Made by a program: the position numbers and the translations under genes | The notes under the pieces: generated by a model | Databases searched by the model: none | Told to the model about the DNA's origin: nothing | Seen by the model: only the letters and a program-made list of their open reading frames with translations | Shown: one piece after another, positions 9,444 through 18,732 of the stretch | Layout: the number at the start of each line of letters is the position of its first letter | Position numbering within the stretch: the first letter of the stretch is position 1 | From: Streptococcus anginosus subsp. whileyi MAS624 | GTDB lineage: Bacteria > Bacillota > Bacilli > Lactobacillales > Streptococcaceae | Reading direction: 5' to 3' | DNA length: 64,000 bases | Assembly (NCBI RefSeq): GCF_000478925.1 | Contig: NZ_AP013072.1 | Location: forward strand, 1,404,501 to 1,468,500

Positions 9444-10259
9444 ATGATTAAATTAATTGCATTAGATATGGATGGTACGCTTTTAAATAGTCAAAAAGAA
9501 ATTCCCCAAACACATATTCAGGCTATTCATCAAGCTATCGAAAACGGAGTGAAGCTCGTTCTTTGTACAGGTCGTCCCTTGGTCGGAGTGAAACCTTACT
9601 ATGAACAATTAGGATTGAGTGGCGAAAATGAATATGTCATTATTAACAACGGTTGCTCCACTTATCAAACGAAAGATTGGAATCTTGTTGCTTGGAAAGA
9701 GCTAAGTGCGGAGGATATGCTTTATCTGGATAGAATCACCAAGCAGACTCCTGCCCAACTAACTCTTTTTGACGAAGAACGCTATTTAGTAGTTGACGAA
9801 AAACCAAGCGACCTAGTCACCTATGACGCTAGCCTTGTCTTTACAACCCCAACAGAAATCAGTCTCGAAGAAGCTATCAGCGGCAAGAATATCATGTTCC
9901 AAGCTATGTTTCTAGCACAGCCTGATGAATTAGATACCTTTGAAAAGCAATTTGCAAGCCAGATTTGCCAGCATCTCAGCGGTGTTCGTTCCCAACCAGT
10001 CATTTACGAAGCTATGCCCAAAGGCACTACTAAAGCGACTGCTCTTAAGGAATTAGCTCAACGATTAGATATCAAGCCTCAAGAAATTATGGCAATTGGT
10101 GACGCCAATAATGACATCGAAATGCTAGAGTTTGCAGGTCTTGGTGTGGCTATGGGAAATTCCAGTGATTATGTAAAAAAACTCGCTGATTACGTTACAG
10201 ATAGCAATGATGAGAACGGTGTCGCTACAGCTATTGAAAAACTCATTTTAAATAACTAA
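9444..10259 (+). CDS. Cof-type HAD-superfamily sugar-phosphate phosphatase
   Basis: A 271-residue Cof/YidA-like phosphatase, probably acting on sugar phosphates or phosphorylated cofactors in the cytoplasm. Motif I is LDMDGTLL with the nucleophile Asp at about residue 8. Motif II is LCTGRP, a C2B cap occupies the middle, and motif IV is GDANNDIEMLEFAGLGVAMGN. The ATG at 9444 is chosen because of its GAGGGGG ribosome site; the open frame extends upstream into the lepA promoter region but that part is not conserved-looking. The exact substrate cannot be inferred. Two related genes occur at 52392-53998. Confidence 0.9.
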   Translation: MIKLIALDMDGTLLNSQKEIPQTHIQAIHQAIENGVKLVLCTGRPLVGVKPYYEQLGLSGENEYVIINNGCSTYQTKDWNLVAWKELSAEDMLYLDRITKQTPAQLTLFDEERYLVVDEKPSDLVTYDASLVFTTPTEISLEEAISGKNIMFQAMFLAQPDELDTFEKQFASQICQHLSGVRSQPVIYEAMPKGTTKATALKELAQRLDIKPQEIMAIGDANNDIEMLEFAGLGVAMGNSSDYVKKLADYVTDSNDENGVATAIEKLILNN

Positions 10260-10391
10260 TAGGATGAATCATGAGCTTCTTTTCAAGTTCATGATTTTTA
10301 TTGAGAATATTGTCATTCTTTCACTATTTGTAAATAGCCTTCCCTCCCAAAATATGATACACTAGTTACATCTATGCAAAAAGGAGAACTT

Positions 10392-11615
10392 ATGAAATAC
10401 CCTAATCTTTTAAACCGTTTTCTGACTTATGTTAAAGTCAATACACGCTCAGACGAGACCTCCACTACTACTCCCAGCACCCAGAGTCAAGTGGACTTTG
10501 CAACTAATATCCTTATCCCTGAGATGAAGCGGGTCGGCTTGGAAAATGTCTACTACTTACCTAACGGCTACGCCATCGGTACTCTTCCTGCAAATGACCC
10601 AAGTTTCACGCGCAAAATCGGTCTTATTTCTCACATGGACACCGCAGATTTCAACGCAGAAGGTGTCAATCCACAAATTATTGAAAATTATGATGGCGAA
10701 GCGATTCCGCTTGGGCAGTCTGGTTTTAATCTTGACCCTGCTGATTTTGCTAGTTTGAAAAAATACAAAGGACAAACCTTGATTACAACTGATGGAACAA
10801 CCCTTCTCGGCTCTGATGATAAATCAGGTATTGCTGAAATCATGACAGCGATTGAGTATCTAACAGCTCACCCAGAAATCAAACACGGCGAAATTCGAGT
10901 TGGTTTTGGGCCGGATGAAGAAATTGGTGTCGGAGCTGACAAGTTTGATACGATAGATTTCGATGTAGATTTCGCTTATACGGTTGACGGTGGACCTCTC
11001 GGAGAACTTCAATTTGAAACTTTCTCTGCAGCTAGTGCAGAAATCACTTTCCAAGGACGCAATGTCCACCCAGGCACTGCCAAAGGACAAATGATTAACG
11101 CTCTGCAATTAGCCATTGACTTTCATAATCAATTGCCAGAAGGTGCTCGCCCAGAGCTGACAGACGGCTACGAGGGCTTCTACCACCTTATGAATGTAGA
11201 AGGAACTGTCGAAGAAGCAAAAGCAAGTTATATCATTCGTGACTTCGATACAGCAACTTTTGAGCAACGCAAAGAACTCATGCGCTCTATTGTCGATAAG
11301 ATGAATGCAACGCTTGGAGGCGAACGTGTTCAGTTAGAGCTTAAAGATCAATACTACAATATGCGTCAAGTCATTGAAAAAGACATGACACCTATCAATC
11401 TTGCAAAGGCTGTTATGGAAAAATTGGACATCAAACCGATTATCGAACCTATTCGTGGCGGAACAGACGGCTCAAAGATTTCCTTTATGGGCATTCCGAC
11501 ACCAAATATCTTTGCCGGCGGTGAAAATATGCATGGACGCTTTGAATATGTCAGTCTGCAAACAATGGAACGCGCCGTTGATACTATTATTGGTATTGTT
11601 TCTTACAAAGACTAA
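10392..11615 (+). CDS. pepT: Peptidase T (tripeptide aminopeptidase)
   Basis: PepT (407 aa) is a zinc M20B metallopeptidase that removes N-terminal residues from tripeptides in the cytoplasm. Metal and catalytic motifs are visible: [10 protein letters not shown] (His ligand and catalytic Asp, about residues 77-85), [25 protein letters not shown] (Glu base and ligand), and [18 protein letters not shown] with the nearby [11 protein letters not shown] near the C-terminus. The ATG at 10392 follows AAAGGAG by 5 nt. The gene ends at a bidirectional terminator. Confidence 0.97.
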   Translation: MKYPNLLNRFLTYVKVNTRSDETSTTTPSTQSQVDFATNILIPEMKRVGLENVYYLPNGYAIGTLPANDPSFTRKIGLISHMDTADFNAEGVNPQIIENYDGEAIPLGQSGFNLDPADFASLKKYKGQTLITTDGTTLLGSDDKSGIAEIMTAIEYLTAHPEIKHGEIRVGFGPDEEIGVGADKFDTIDFDVDFAYTVDGGPLGELQFETFSAASAEITFQGRNVHPGTAKGQMINALQLAIDFHNQLPEGARPELTDGYEGFYHLMNVEGTVEEAKASYIIRDFDTATFEQRKELMRSIVDKMNATLGGERVQLELKDQYYNMRQVIEKDMTPINLAKAVMEKLDIKPIIEPIRGGTDGSKISFMGIPTPNIFAGGENMHGRFEYVSLQTMERAVDTIIGIVSYKD

Positions 11616-11634
11616 CATTCCACAACTCTATCAA

Positions 11635-11671
11635 AAAACTGCAACTCTCATCAAAGCTGAGTTGCAGTTTT
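11635..11671. terminator. Bidirectional terminator between pepT and the YoaK-like gene
   Basis: AAAACTGCAACTC (11635-11647) and GAGTTGCAGTTTT (11659-11671) form a perfect 13-bp stem with A and T flanks on both strands, serving the convergent genes. Confidence 0.9.
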
Positions 11672-11674
11672 AAT

Positions 11675-12352
11675 TTATCTTCTGCGAATGTATTGCACCA
11701 TTCTAAAAGTTAAAAATACTAGTAAAATAATAGCTACAAGCCAGATTGTTTTCAACAAATAAAATTGTATCAAATAAGTGGAAACAATCGCTCCTGTCAC
11801 AAAACTTCCTAATAAAGCAACGAAGAAAATGCCTTCTGCTAAGTAAGTTTTTTCTTTTGTCCGCACATAAGTACCAAAAGCAACCATTGTTTTTTTGATA
11901 TTGCCCGTCATAAAGGAATTATTGTAGACAATGCCGCCCACTTCACCAAAAGCTGTTGCCACCAACCCCATACAAAAACCAATCGGCGGAACAATGAAAA
12001 GATTGGACACGGTTGCTGGTAGAAATCCTGTAAGTCCACAAACCAAAATCAGTGGAAGAATGCTGGATAAGCGCCATAAAGAATTTTCAAAGTTATTTTT
12101 GAAAATAGTTAGCACAAAAATGCCTAGCATAAAAGCCAGCATCGTTGCCAACTTCACTTCTATTTCTCCTGTCTCATGATGAATCAATTCAACTGACAAG
12201 AACACAACGTTTCCTGTTTGACCCGCAACCAATGTCCCGCCTCTTTCAATAAATGTATAAGCATCAATAAATCCCGCACAAAAAGTCAGCAGACCGGCAA
12301 AAAATTTCGAGCGTGAATGAAATTCTCTTTTTCTTTTTACATTATTTATCAT
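11675..12352 (-). CDS. YoaK/DUF1275 family membrane protein
   Basis: A ~225-residue integral membrane protein with about six hydrophobic segments. It contains the DUF1275 hallmarks: FCAGFIDAYTFIERGG and GQTGNVV near the N-terminus, and NSFMTGNIKK in the middle. The function of the family is unknown. Several in-frame start codons (GTG 12358, ATG 12355, ATG 12352) overlap the AGGTG ribosome site; the last is best spaced. The gene lies 42 nt downstream of udk, but a hairpin separates them, so coupling is uncertain. Confidence 0.85.
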   Translation of the reverse strand: MINNVKRKREFHSRSKFFAGLLTFCAGFIDAYTFIERGGTLVAGQTGNVVFLSVELIHHETGEIEVKLATMLAFMLGIFVLTIFKNNFENSLWRLSSILPLILVCGLTGFLPATVSNLFIVPPIGFCMGLVATAFGEVGGIVYNNSFMTGNIKKTMVAFGTYVRTKEKTYLAEGIFFVALLGSFVTGAIVSTYLIQFYLLKTIWLVAIILLVFLTFRMVQYIRRR

Positions 12353-12360
12353 CATCACCT

Positions 12361-12389
12361 AAAAAGTCTAGCACTCCCTCACTAGACTT
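12361..12389 (-). terminator. Terminator of udk
   Basis: The minus strand forms AAGTCTAG-loop-CTAGACTT followed by TTT, 6 nt after the udk stop. Confidence 0.7.
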
Positions 12390-12394
12390 CCTTT

Positions 12395-13030
12395 CTATTG
12401 CTCTCTTGCTTCCTGCAAGATTTTTTCAATTTTCGTTGTAATCAAATCAATCGCTACTGTATTAGAAGCTCCTTCTGGAATAATCACATCCGCATAGCGC
12501 TTCGTAGGCTCGATAAACTGATGATACATAGGTTTTACCACACCTAGATATTGCTCAATGACACTGTCTAAACTACGTCCACGCTCATCCATATCTCGCT
12601 TAATCCGACGAATGATTCGAACATCATCATCTGTATCCACAAAAATCTTAATGTCCATTAAATCACGTAAGCGTTTGTCCTCTAAAACCAGAATCCCTTC
12701 TACAATGAAGACATCTTGAGGATCTTGACGATACGTTCTATCACTGCGTGTATGAGCTGTATAGTCATACGTCGGAATATCTACTGGACGTCCTGCCAAC
12801 AATTCCTTGATTTGCTCAATCATCAAATCTGTATCAAAAGCAAAAGGATGGTCATAATTGGTCTTGATTCGCTCTTCAAACGTCAAATGTGACTGATCCT
12901 TATAATAAGAATCATGCTCAATCATAGAAATCTTTTCATTTGGAAAATTTGACAGAATGGCTCTTGAAACACTCGTCTTACCGCCGCCAGAACCACCAGT
13001 AACGCCAATAATAATCGGTCTATTTTGCAT
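12395..13030 (-). CDS. udk: Uridine kinase
   Basis: Uridine/cytidine kinase (211 aa) phosphorylates salvaged uridine and cytidine. The P-loop [14 protein letters not shown] sits at about residues 9-22. [21 protein letters not shown] and [37 protein letters not shown] are all typical of the family. The ATG is preceded by GGAGTG. A poor promoter region separates it from the divergent oxidoreductase gene at 13135. Confidence 0.96.
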   Translation of the reverse strand: MQNRPIIIGVTGGSGGGKTSVSRAILSNFPNEKISMIEHDSYYKDQSHLTFEERIKTNYDHPFAFDTDLMIEQIKELLAGRPVDIPTYDYTAHTRSDRTYRQDPQDVFIVEGILVLEDKRLRDLMDIKIFVDTDDDVRIIRRIKRDMDERGRSLDSVIEQYLGVVKPMYHQFIEPTKRYADVIIPEGASNTVAIDLITTKIEKILQEAREQ

Positions 13031-13134
13031 TATTCACTCCATTTTTTATCATCTTATCTATTTTACACCAAATCATGATATAATGAAAGAGGTAAATTAA
13101 AATAAGTAACAAGACAAAAAATAAGGAGAAAACG

Positions 13135-14124
13135 ATGTTAAAACTTGGAACGATTGGAACAGGAGACATTGTTCACCAATTTGTCAAGGCTGCTCATGCG
13201 ACAAAAGAGTACCAATTGACTACGGTGTATTCACGGACGATACAAGCTGCTCAAGCATTTGCCAGTCATTATGAAAATGTAGATTGCTACACAGATATGG
13301 CTGATTTTTTAACTAGTGATATAGACATTATTTATATTGCCAGCCCCAACTCTCTGCATTTCCCACAAGCAAAAGCTGCCGTTTTAGCAAGCAAACATGT
13401 AATTGTAGAAAAACCTGCTGTCTCACGCCCAGAAGAATGGGCTGAATTGGTAACATTAGCTCAAGAACAGCATGTATACATTTTTGAAGCAGCTCGTAAC
13501 TATCATGAGCAATCATTTGATGTCATTTCAGATTTTCTCAAAAACAAAAGGATTCTTGGGGCACATTTCACCTATGCGAAGTATTCTTCCAAAATGCCAG
13601 ACTTGCTAGCTGGAAAAGAACCAAATGTCTTTTCGGCGAAATTTTCAGGCGGTGCTCTAATGGACTTAGGCATTTATCCTGTCTATGCAGCCATACGACT
13701 TTTTGGAGCACCAGAAAATGCCTGTTACACCGCTCAGCAATTACCAAATACTGTCGATCTAAATGGAGTAGGAAGCTTAATCTATCCAGAATTTCAAGTG
13801 ACTATCCAAACCGGAAAAAATATCAATAGCTTTTTCCCTGCTGAAATTTACACAACAGACGGTACACTAACCTTGAATTCAATCGAATTCATCACTTCTG
13901 CTGTTTTCCAAAATCTAAACAAGGAGAAAACAACTCTTGAAATTGCGTGCTCTTCTCACACCATGGCTGAAGAAGCCAAACAATTCGCTAAAGCATTAAG
14001 TGGTGAAATAAAACAAGAAACCTACCAAAACTGGCTAGACGCTGCTGCTGCCGTGCATAAAACTCTGTTTAGCATGCGACAAGATGCTGGTATTAGATTT
14101 GAGGCTGATGATGATAACAACTAA
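13135..14124 (+). CDS. Gfo/Idh/MocA family oxidoreductase
   Basis: A 329-residue NAD(P)-dependent oxidoreductase. The Rossmann fold starts at the N-terminus (GTIGTGDIVHQFVKA), and VIVEKPAVSRPEEW (about residues 87-100) is the family EKP motif whose lysine is catalytic. The C-terminal half is the alpha/beta substrate domain, with FSGGALMDLGIYPVYAA. The substrate is unknown, probably a sugar or cyclitol derivative. AAGGAGAAAACG precedes the ATG, and an extended -10 (TGATATAAT) ends at 13084. The 3' end overlaps the helicase gene by 14 nt. Confidence 0.9.
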   Translation: MLKLGTIGTGDIVHQFVKAAHATKEYQLTTVYSRTIQAAQAFASHYENVDCYTDMADFLTSDIDIIYIASPNSLHFPQAKAAVLASKHVIVEKPAVSRPEEWAELVTLAQEQHVYIFEAARNYHEQSFDVISDFLKNKRILGAHFTYAKYSSKMPDLLAGKEPNVFSAKFSGGALMDLGIYPVYAAIRLFGAPENACYTAQQLPNTVDLNGVGSLIYPEFQVTIQTGKNINSFFPAEIYTTDGTLTLNSIEFITSAVFQNLNKEKTTLEIACSSHTMAEEAKQFAKALSGEIKQETYQNWLDAAAAVHKTLFSMRQDAGIRFEADDDNN

Positions 14125-15196
14125 ATTTCCCAAAAGTTGGCAAGACCAACTCACTAAACTTGGCTTTGAGCATTTAACTCCCATTCAAGAACAACTCTTT
14201 TCTCCCATTACGGAAGGAGAGAATGTCCTTGGGATAAGCCCTACCGGAACTGGAAAAACACTTGCCTATCTTTTCCCAGCTCTTCTAAAACTAAAACCTA
14301 AGAAATCCCAGCAATTACTTATCTTGGCTCCCAATACTGAGCTAGCTGGACAGATTTTTGACGTCACCAAAACATGGGCTGAACTACTTGGCTTAACAGC
14401 TCAGCTCTTTCTATCTGGCTCCAGCCAAAAACGACAAATTGAACGGTTAAAAAAAGGCCCTGAAATTCTCATCGGGACGCCAGGACGCATTTTTGAATTG
14501 ATTAAACTAAAAAAAATCAAAATAATGACTGTCGATACAATCATTCTGGATGAATTTGATCAACTGCTTAGCAATTCGCAATATCATTTTGTTCAGCAGA
14601 TCCTTCACTATGTACCACGTGAACATCAATTGATTTACATGAGTGCGACTGCTAAGTTTGACCAAGACAAGCTTGCTGAAAATACTTTGCTCATCAAACT
14701 AGAAGAGCAACAGCTTGACAATATTCGACATTTTTATATGCAGGTCAAACAGCGCGACAAAGTTGAATATTTGCGAAAGCTCGCTCATGTCTCAGAATTT
14801 CGTGCCCTTGTATTTTTCAATGCTCTATCAGACTTAGGAAATGCTGAAGAAAAGCTACAATATCGCCAGATTCAAGCTGTGTCCTTAGCTAGTGATGTCA
14901 ATGTCAAATTCCGCAAAGTCATCTTGGAGCAATTTAAAAACGACGAACTCACACTCTTACTTGCTACTGACTTGGTAGCTAGAGGAATTGACATTGATTC
15001 TCTCGAATGTGTCATCAACTATGACCTGCCTCGCGATCTTGAAACCTATACCCACCGCGCCGGACGGACTGGTCGTATGGGCAAAGAGGGCTATGTCATT
15101 ACATTCATCAGCCACCCAGAAGAATTAAAAACGCTTAAAAAATATGCTCATGTTCAAGAAATTATCTTAAAAGATCGTGAGCTCTATGTAAAATAA
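14111..15196 (+). CDS. DEAD-box RNA helicase
   Basis: A compact 361-residue ATP-dependent RNA helicase made of the two RecA domains with almost no C-terminal extension. Visible motifs are the Q-motif region GFEHLTPIQEQL, motif I SPTGTGKTLAY, Ia APNTELAGQ, GTPGR, motif II DEFD instead of DEAD, motif III MSAT, ATDLVARGIDI and HRAGRTGRMG. The ATG at 14111 is chosen because it sits 6 nt after GAGG inside the 3' end of the upstream gene, suggesting translational coupling. The specific RNA process, perhaps ribosome assembly or cold adaptation, is inference from the family. Confidence 0.92.
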   Translation: MITTKFPKSWQDQLTKLGFEHLTPIQEQLFSPITEGENVLGISPTGTGKTLAYLFPALLKLKPKKSQQLLILAPNTELAGQIFDVTKTWAELLGLTAQLFLSGSSQKRQIERLKKGPEILIGTPGRIFELIKLKKIKIMTVDTIILDEFDQLLSNSQYHFVQQILHYVPREHQLIYMSATAKFDQDKLAENTLLIKLEEQQLDNIRHFYMQVKQRDKVEYLRKLAHVSEFRALVFFNALSDLGNAEEKLQYRQIQAVSLASDVNVKFRKVILEQFKNDELTLLLATDLVARGIDIDSLECVINYDLPRDLETYTHRAGRTGRMGKEGYVITFISHPEELKTLKKYAHVQEIILKDRELYVK

Positions 15197-15208
15197 AAAG
15201 AGTATATA

Positions 15209-15244
15209 AAAAGGATAGGACGCAATCATTTCTATCCTTTTTTT
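15209..15244. terminator. Bidirectional terminator between helicase and pgdA
   Basis: AAAGGATAG (15210-15218) pairs with CTATCCTTT (15232-15240), flanked by A and T runs, between convergent genes. Confidence 0.85.
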
Positions 15245-15248
15245 CTAT

Positions 15249-16613
15249 CTAATTTGCACCGTAATACAGCCGATGTCCTTCCAATCGATGATTCAGAAGT
15301 TCACTAACTGTAACCAAAGTGTACCCATTCTTTTGCAAATATTCAATCACACTCGGCAAGGCATTAATGGTTGTTTGATGAATATCATGCATTAAAATGA
15401 TTGATCCTGGACAAGTCTGCTTTTTCACTTGCTCCATGATAGACCCAGTATTGCGATTTTTCCAATCCAAGCTATCCACATTCCACATAATGAAAGACAT
15501 ATCAACAGCATTTCGGAGTGTATTGTTGATAGCTCCATAGGGCGGACGCATCATTTTTGGACTCTCTCCGATAACAGCCCGAAGTGCTGCTTGTGTATCC
15601 TCAATCTGTTTTTTTGCTTGCTCAAGAGCAAGAGTTGGTAATTGTGGATGACTCCAACTATGATTGCCAATCTCATGCCCCTCATCATGAACACGTTTGA
15701 CAAGTTGCTCATTTCCAGCTATATTTTTCCCCAACATGAAAAAAGTTCCTTTGACATGGTATTTGGCTAAAATATCCAAAGCCTGCGGTGTCGTTGCTGC
15801 ATTGGGACCATCGTCAAACGTCAAAGCTACTAATTTTTGCTGTTTTTTAGCCTGATAGGACTGATATGCTGCCAAATCCTCTTCCTTTAAATAATGATCA
15901 TCAATTACCTCATATAAGGCTGGTAAGGCGATTTCCACCTTTGAAACTCGATCATTGTTTTTATAAAATAGATTGAGTTTTCCTTTTTCATAACTGAATG
16001 TCCATTGGGAGATATCTCTTGTTTGAAATGCTTGTAGAATCTTCTGTCCTTCTGTTTTATGGAGAGCGGTGATTTGCTGCTGCATTTCTTCTAGCAATAA
16101 CTTTTTGGCTTGCTCAGTATTTTTAAAAAGTCGATTTAAGCTAAACAATTTATTGTCAGACGACATGTAAAGCGAGTCCAAAACCTCTTCTCTAGCCTTT
16201 CCAACTTTCGTAGTCAACACTGGATAAGAGATTCGCTTGATTTCAACTTGCTTTACTCCAGAAAAATTTGTCTCTGTAAAATGACCCACATAAAAAATAA
16301 GGTTATCGTATTGCGATACTTGACTTTGTTTATCTGAAAATTTCTGAATATCGGCATTGATTTTCTCTTTAATAACACCAATATCTTGCTTGCTCTCTGT
16401 TAATGGATAGTAAGACGTAATGAGCTGACTTCCTACACGTCCTGTCTGCTTTCGTACTGAACCATAATGATATTTTGTATCTGCCCTTTTCAGAACTTGT
16501 GAAATTTGTCGATTTAATTTTCTTTCTTGTAGCAATTTTCTAATCCGAAAACTCCCAAAAATAATAATCATTAAAAAAGCGACATTTAGGACAATGAGAA
16601 GTATTTTTTTCAC
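15249..16613 (-). CDS. pgdA: Peptidoglycan N-acetylglucosamine deacetylase
   Basis: A 454-residue membrane-anchored polysaccharide deacetylase that removes acetyl groups from peptidoglycan GlcNAc, a modification known to give lysozyme resistance. One N-terminal membrane segment (about residues 4-22) is followed by a ~230-residue extracellular region. The NodB domain comes next: TFDDGP (catalytic Asp-Asp), HEIGNHSWSHPQL (metal His-x3-His), RPPYG, MWNVDSLDW and IILMHDIH. The arrangement and length match pneumococcal PgdA. The signal anchor and catalytic residues look intact. It is the only gene in its transcription unit. Confidence 0.93.
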   Translation of the reverse strand: MKKILLIVLNVAFLMIIIFGSFRIRKLLQERKLNRQISQVLKRADTKYHYGSVRKQTGRVGSQLITSYYPLTESKQDIGVIKEKINADIQKFSDKQSQVSQYDNLIFYVGHFTETNFSGVKQVEIKRISYPVLTTKVGKAREEVLDSLYMSSDNKLFSLNRLFKNTEQAKKLLLEEMQQQITALHKTEGQKILQAFQTRDISQWTFSYEKGKLNLFYKNNDRVSKVEIALPALYEVIDDHYLKEEDLAAYQSYQAKKQQKLVALTFDDGPNAATTPQALDILAKYHVKGTFFMLGKNIAGNEQLVKRVHDEGHEIGNHSWSHPQLPTLALEQAKKQIEDTQAALRAVIGESPKMMRPPYGAINNTLRNAVDMSFIMWNVDSLDWKNRNTGSIMEQVKKQTCPGSIILMHDIHQTTINALPSVIEYLQKNGYTLVTVSELLNHRLEGHRLYYGAN

Positions 16614-16664
16614 TACACTACCTTTCTACCTCGTCTCTTTCGTTTAAAAAAGACTTTACCTACT

Positions 16665-16693
16665 AAAAAAGGCTAAAATAATTTCAAGCCTTT
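16665..16693 (-). terminator. Terminator of gloA
   Basis: The minus strand forms AAAGGCT-loop-AGCCTTT followed by TTT, 22 nt after the gloA stop. Confidence 0.75.
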
Positions 16694-16714
16694 CATTTTC
16701 AATTATTTACAAAC

Positions 16715-17101
16715 TTATAAAGTTTTTTCTTGAATCACTTCAACTTTATAACCATCCGGATCCTTAATAAAGTAATAATTCGGCTTTGTTCCAGGAAGTC
16801 CATTTGGCTGTGTAACCTCATATCCTTTAGCAGTGTGTTCAGCGTGAAGCTGCAACAAATCAGGCGTACTCAAAGCCACATGAGCAAATCCATCGCCAAT
16901 CACATAAGGTCTGTGTCCATAATTATAAGTTAATTCCAACTCATACTCATCACCGTCAAGCCCCAAATAAACAATTGTAAATTGATGTTCTGGGAAATCC
17001 TTGCGCCGTAATTCTTTAAATCCAAATGCATCTGCATAAAATGCAATAGATTTTTCTAGATTTTCCACTCGCAAGCACGTATGCAACATTTTCGAAGCCA
17101 T
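16715..17101 (-). CDS. gloA: Lactoylglutathione lyase (glyoxalase I, VOC family)
   Basis: A 128-residue VOC metalloenzyme that isomerises the methylglyoxal-thiol hemithioacetal. The four metal-ligand positions are visible: His in MLHTCLRVENL, Glu in YELELTYNYG, His in FAHVAL, and Glu in KVEVIQE. Length equals a single-domain GlxI. AAGGAGGATGTT precedes the ATG, and TATAAT lies at 17130-17125 on the minus strand, so it has its own promoter despite following rplT in the same direction. Confidence 0.93.
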   Translation of the reverse strand: MASKMLHTCLRVENLEKSIAFYADAFGFKELRRKDFPEHQFTIVYLGLDGDEYELELTYNYGHRPYVIGDGFAHVALSTPDLLQLHAEHTAKGYEVTQPNGLPGTKPNYYFIKDPDGYKVEVIQEKTL

Positions 17102-17171
17102 AACATCCTCCTTTGCTTTTTTCCATTATATCCTAAATCACAATTTTTCTCCAGCTTCAGCTATGAAAAAA

Positions 17172-17222
17172 ATAAGGAGTGGGATCGAACTAAACAAAAA
17201 TTTAGTCCCATTCCATTCCTAT
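17172..17222. repeat. Terminator-like imperfect inverted repeat
   Basis: GGAGTGGGAT...ACTAAA and TTTAGT...CCATTCC form an imperfect long hairpin around AAAAA in the gap between gloA and rplT. Similar GGGAGTGAGAT and GGGGTTGGAAC blocks occur near 20630 and 32530, suggesting a dispersed small hairpin family. No gene is visible in this gap. Confidence 0.4.
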
Positions 17223-17346
17223 AAAGTTGCTGAGTTAAAAAAACGAATAGCCTTGATATTTGTTTCGCACATTCTATCTTGCAATCACAAGGCTCTCCTT
17301 TGAATAATCAACTATTGCATCGTTGGTCTATGACACAGTATAATTT

Positions 17347-17377
17347 AAGGCTGGAAACATTCTCCCAGCCTATTTTT
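17347..17377 (-). terminator. Terminator hairpin after rplT
   Basis: AGGCTGG and CCAGCCT arms (17348-17354 and 17365-17371) form a stem just after the rplT stop; the T-rich side is weak on the minus strand. Confidence 0.6.
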
Positions 17378-17379
17378 CA

Positions 17380-17739
17380 TTATTTACCTAACTTTGCTTT
17401 AGCTGCATCTGCAAGAGCTGTGAAAGCTGCTGCATCGTTGACAGCTAGGTCAGCAAGCATTTTACGGTTGACTTCAATTTCAGCCAATTTCAAACCGTGC
17501 ATCAATTGTGAGTATGACAAACCATTCATACGAGCTGCCGCATTGATACGCGTAATCCACAATTTGCGGAAATCACGTTTCTTTTGACGACGGTCACGGT
17601 ATGCATAGTAGTAAGAGTTCATTACTTGTTCTTTTGCAGTACGGAACAAGATATGTTTTGCACCATAGTAACCTTTAGCTAATTTTAAAATACGTTTACG
17701 ACGTTTGCGTGATACAACGCCACCTTTAACACGTGCCAT
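17380..17739 (-). CDS. rplT: 50S ribosomal protein L20
   Basis: L20 (119 aa) is an early 23S rRNA-binding assembly protein, full-length and starting [26 protein letters not shown]. In low-GC Gram-positives L20 also represses its own operon by binding the leader RNA; here that leader would be at 18578-18697. Its ribosome site is GGAGGAAAT. It is the last gene of infC-rpmI-rplT. Confidence 0.98.
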   Translation of the reverse strand: MARVKGGVVSRKRRKRILKLAKGYYGAKHILFRTAKEQVMNSYYYAYRDRRQKKRDFRKLWITRINAAARMNGLSYSQLMHGLKLAEIEVNRKMLADLAVNDAAAFTALADAAKAKLGK

Positions 17740-17785
17740 TTATATTTCCTCCAATATTTCCTAGAATAATCTGCTACAATATCTC

Positions 17786-17986
17786 TTATTTAAGACCTGT
17801 CAGCATTGCTTTGATACGTTTGAAATCTCCTGCAGATACCATTGCTGCTTTACGAAGATGACGACGTTGTTTTTTAGTTTTTCCGTGGAAACGGTGAGAA
17901 GTGTAAGCACGGAAACGTTTCAAGCCACCAGAACCTGTACGTTTGAAACGTTTAGCTGATGCGCGGTGTGTTTTTTGTTTTGGCAT
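17786..17986 (-). CDS. rpmI: 50S ribosomal protein L35
   Basis: L35 (66 aa) is a small, highly basic large-subunit protein. [20 protein letters not shown] and [14 protein letters not shown] are the family pattern and length is normal. AAAGGAGAAAAAT precedes the ATG. It lies between infC and rplT, in the usual operon order. Confidence 0.98.
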   Translation of the reverse strand: MPKQKTHRASAKRFKRTGSGGLKRFRAYTSHRFHGKTKKQRRHLRKAAMVSAGDFKRIKAMLTGLK

Positions 17987-18019
17987 GATATTTTTCTCCT
18001 TTTTCTAACTTCTGACAAA

Positions 18020-18541
18020 TTACTTTTTGTCAGGGATTGGTGCTAATTGCATGAACATTTGACGTCCATCCATTTTAGCTCTTTGTTCAATAATCGCAAT
18101 GTCTTGCGTTGCTTGAGCAAAGTCGGCTAATACTTTAGCTCCGATTTCTTTGTGAGTAATCATCCGCCCTTTAAAGCGAATAGAAACCTTCACTTTATTT
18201 CCTTTTTCAAGGAACTTGCGTGCGTTGCGAAGTTTTGTATCAAAGTCACCTTTGTCAATCGTTGGACTGAGACGAACTTCTTTCACGGTAACAACACTTT
18301 GCTTTTTGCGTTGTTCTTTTTGTTTTTTCTGATACTCAAATTTGAACTTTCCGTAGTCCATAATTTTCGCAACAGGCGGTTTAGCTTGTGGTTGAATTAG
18401 AACAAGGTCCACATTTGCATCGTCAGCAATTGCTTGCGCTTCGCTAAGTGGTTTAATGCCTAATTGCTCACCATCAAGACCGATCAAACGAACTTCACGC
18501 ACACGAATTTCATCATTGATGAATAAGTCTTGTTTTGCTAT
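18020..18541 (-). CDS. infC: Translation initiation factor IF-3
   Basis: IF3 binds the 30S subunit, monitors start-codon selection and prevents subunit joining. The N-domain begins near [52 protein letters not shown], the linker rich in KKQKEQRKK and the C-domain [21 protein letters not shown] all match the family. No ATG is available. I prefer an AUA start at 18541, 6 nt after AAAGAGGTG; rare AUU-type starts are the known autoregulatory feature of infC. A TTG at 18577 is in frame but lies in the U tract of the upstream attenuator, and GTG at 18550 is part of the ribosome site. The start is inference; the gene is certain. Confidence 0.93.
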   Translation of the reverse strand: MAKQDLFINDEIRVREVRLIGLDGEQLGIKPLSEAQAIADDANVDLVLIQPQAKPPVAKIMDYGKFKFEYQKKQKEQRKKQSVVTVKEVRLSPTIDKGDFDTKLRNARKFLEKGNKVKVSIRFKGRMITHKEIGAKVLADFAQATQDIAIIEQRAKMDGRQMFMQLAPIPDKK

Positions 18542-18577
18542 GGTTTTCACCTCTTTTTTATTTTTAGAGAAAAACAA

Positions 18578-18697
18578 GAGCGGACTTGCTAACGCAAGTC
18601 CGCACTACATGATAGTATTTCATTCCTGAAACTTAATCCGTAGAGCCAGACAACGTTAGTCGCAAGGCGAGAAGTTCTCACTTCTGCTTTTCTCAAC
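18578..18697 (-). promoter_or_regulatory. L20-type leader / attenuator of infC-rpmI-rplT
   Basis: The ~120-nt leader between promoter and infC ends in a classical intrinsic attenuator: GCGGACTTGC, loop GTTA, GCAAGTCCGC (18603-18580), then TCTTGTTTTTC. Upstream, AGAAGT-GAG-AACTTCT style pairing and a conserved-looking GACTAACGTTGTCTGGCTC block are present. Such leaders are known to be bound by L20 to cause premature termination; the L20-binding role here is inferred from position. Confidence 0.75.
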
Positions 18698-18703
18698 TTT
18701 TAT

Positions 18704-18732
18704 ATGATAACAAGTTTCGGATTATTTGTCAA
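18704..18732 (-). promoter_or_regulatory. Promoter of infC-rpmI-rplT, inside the cmk 3' end
   Basis: The minus strand has a consensus TTGACA (18732-18727), a 17-nt spacer and TATCAT (18709-18704). The -35 overlaps the last codons of cmk. Confidence 0.75.

Noticed and set aside
18548..18577. Upstream TTG (18577) and GTG (18550) starts for infC.
   Set aside because: The TTG is in the U tract of the attenuator and the GTG is part of the ribosome site itself.
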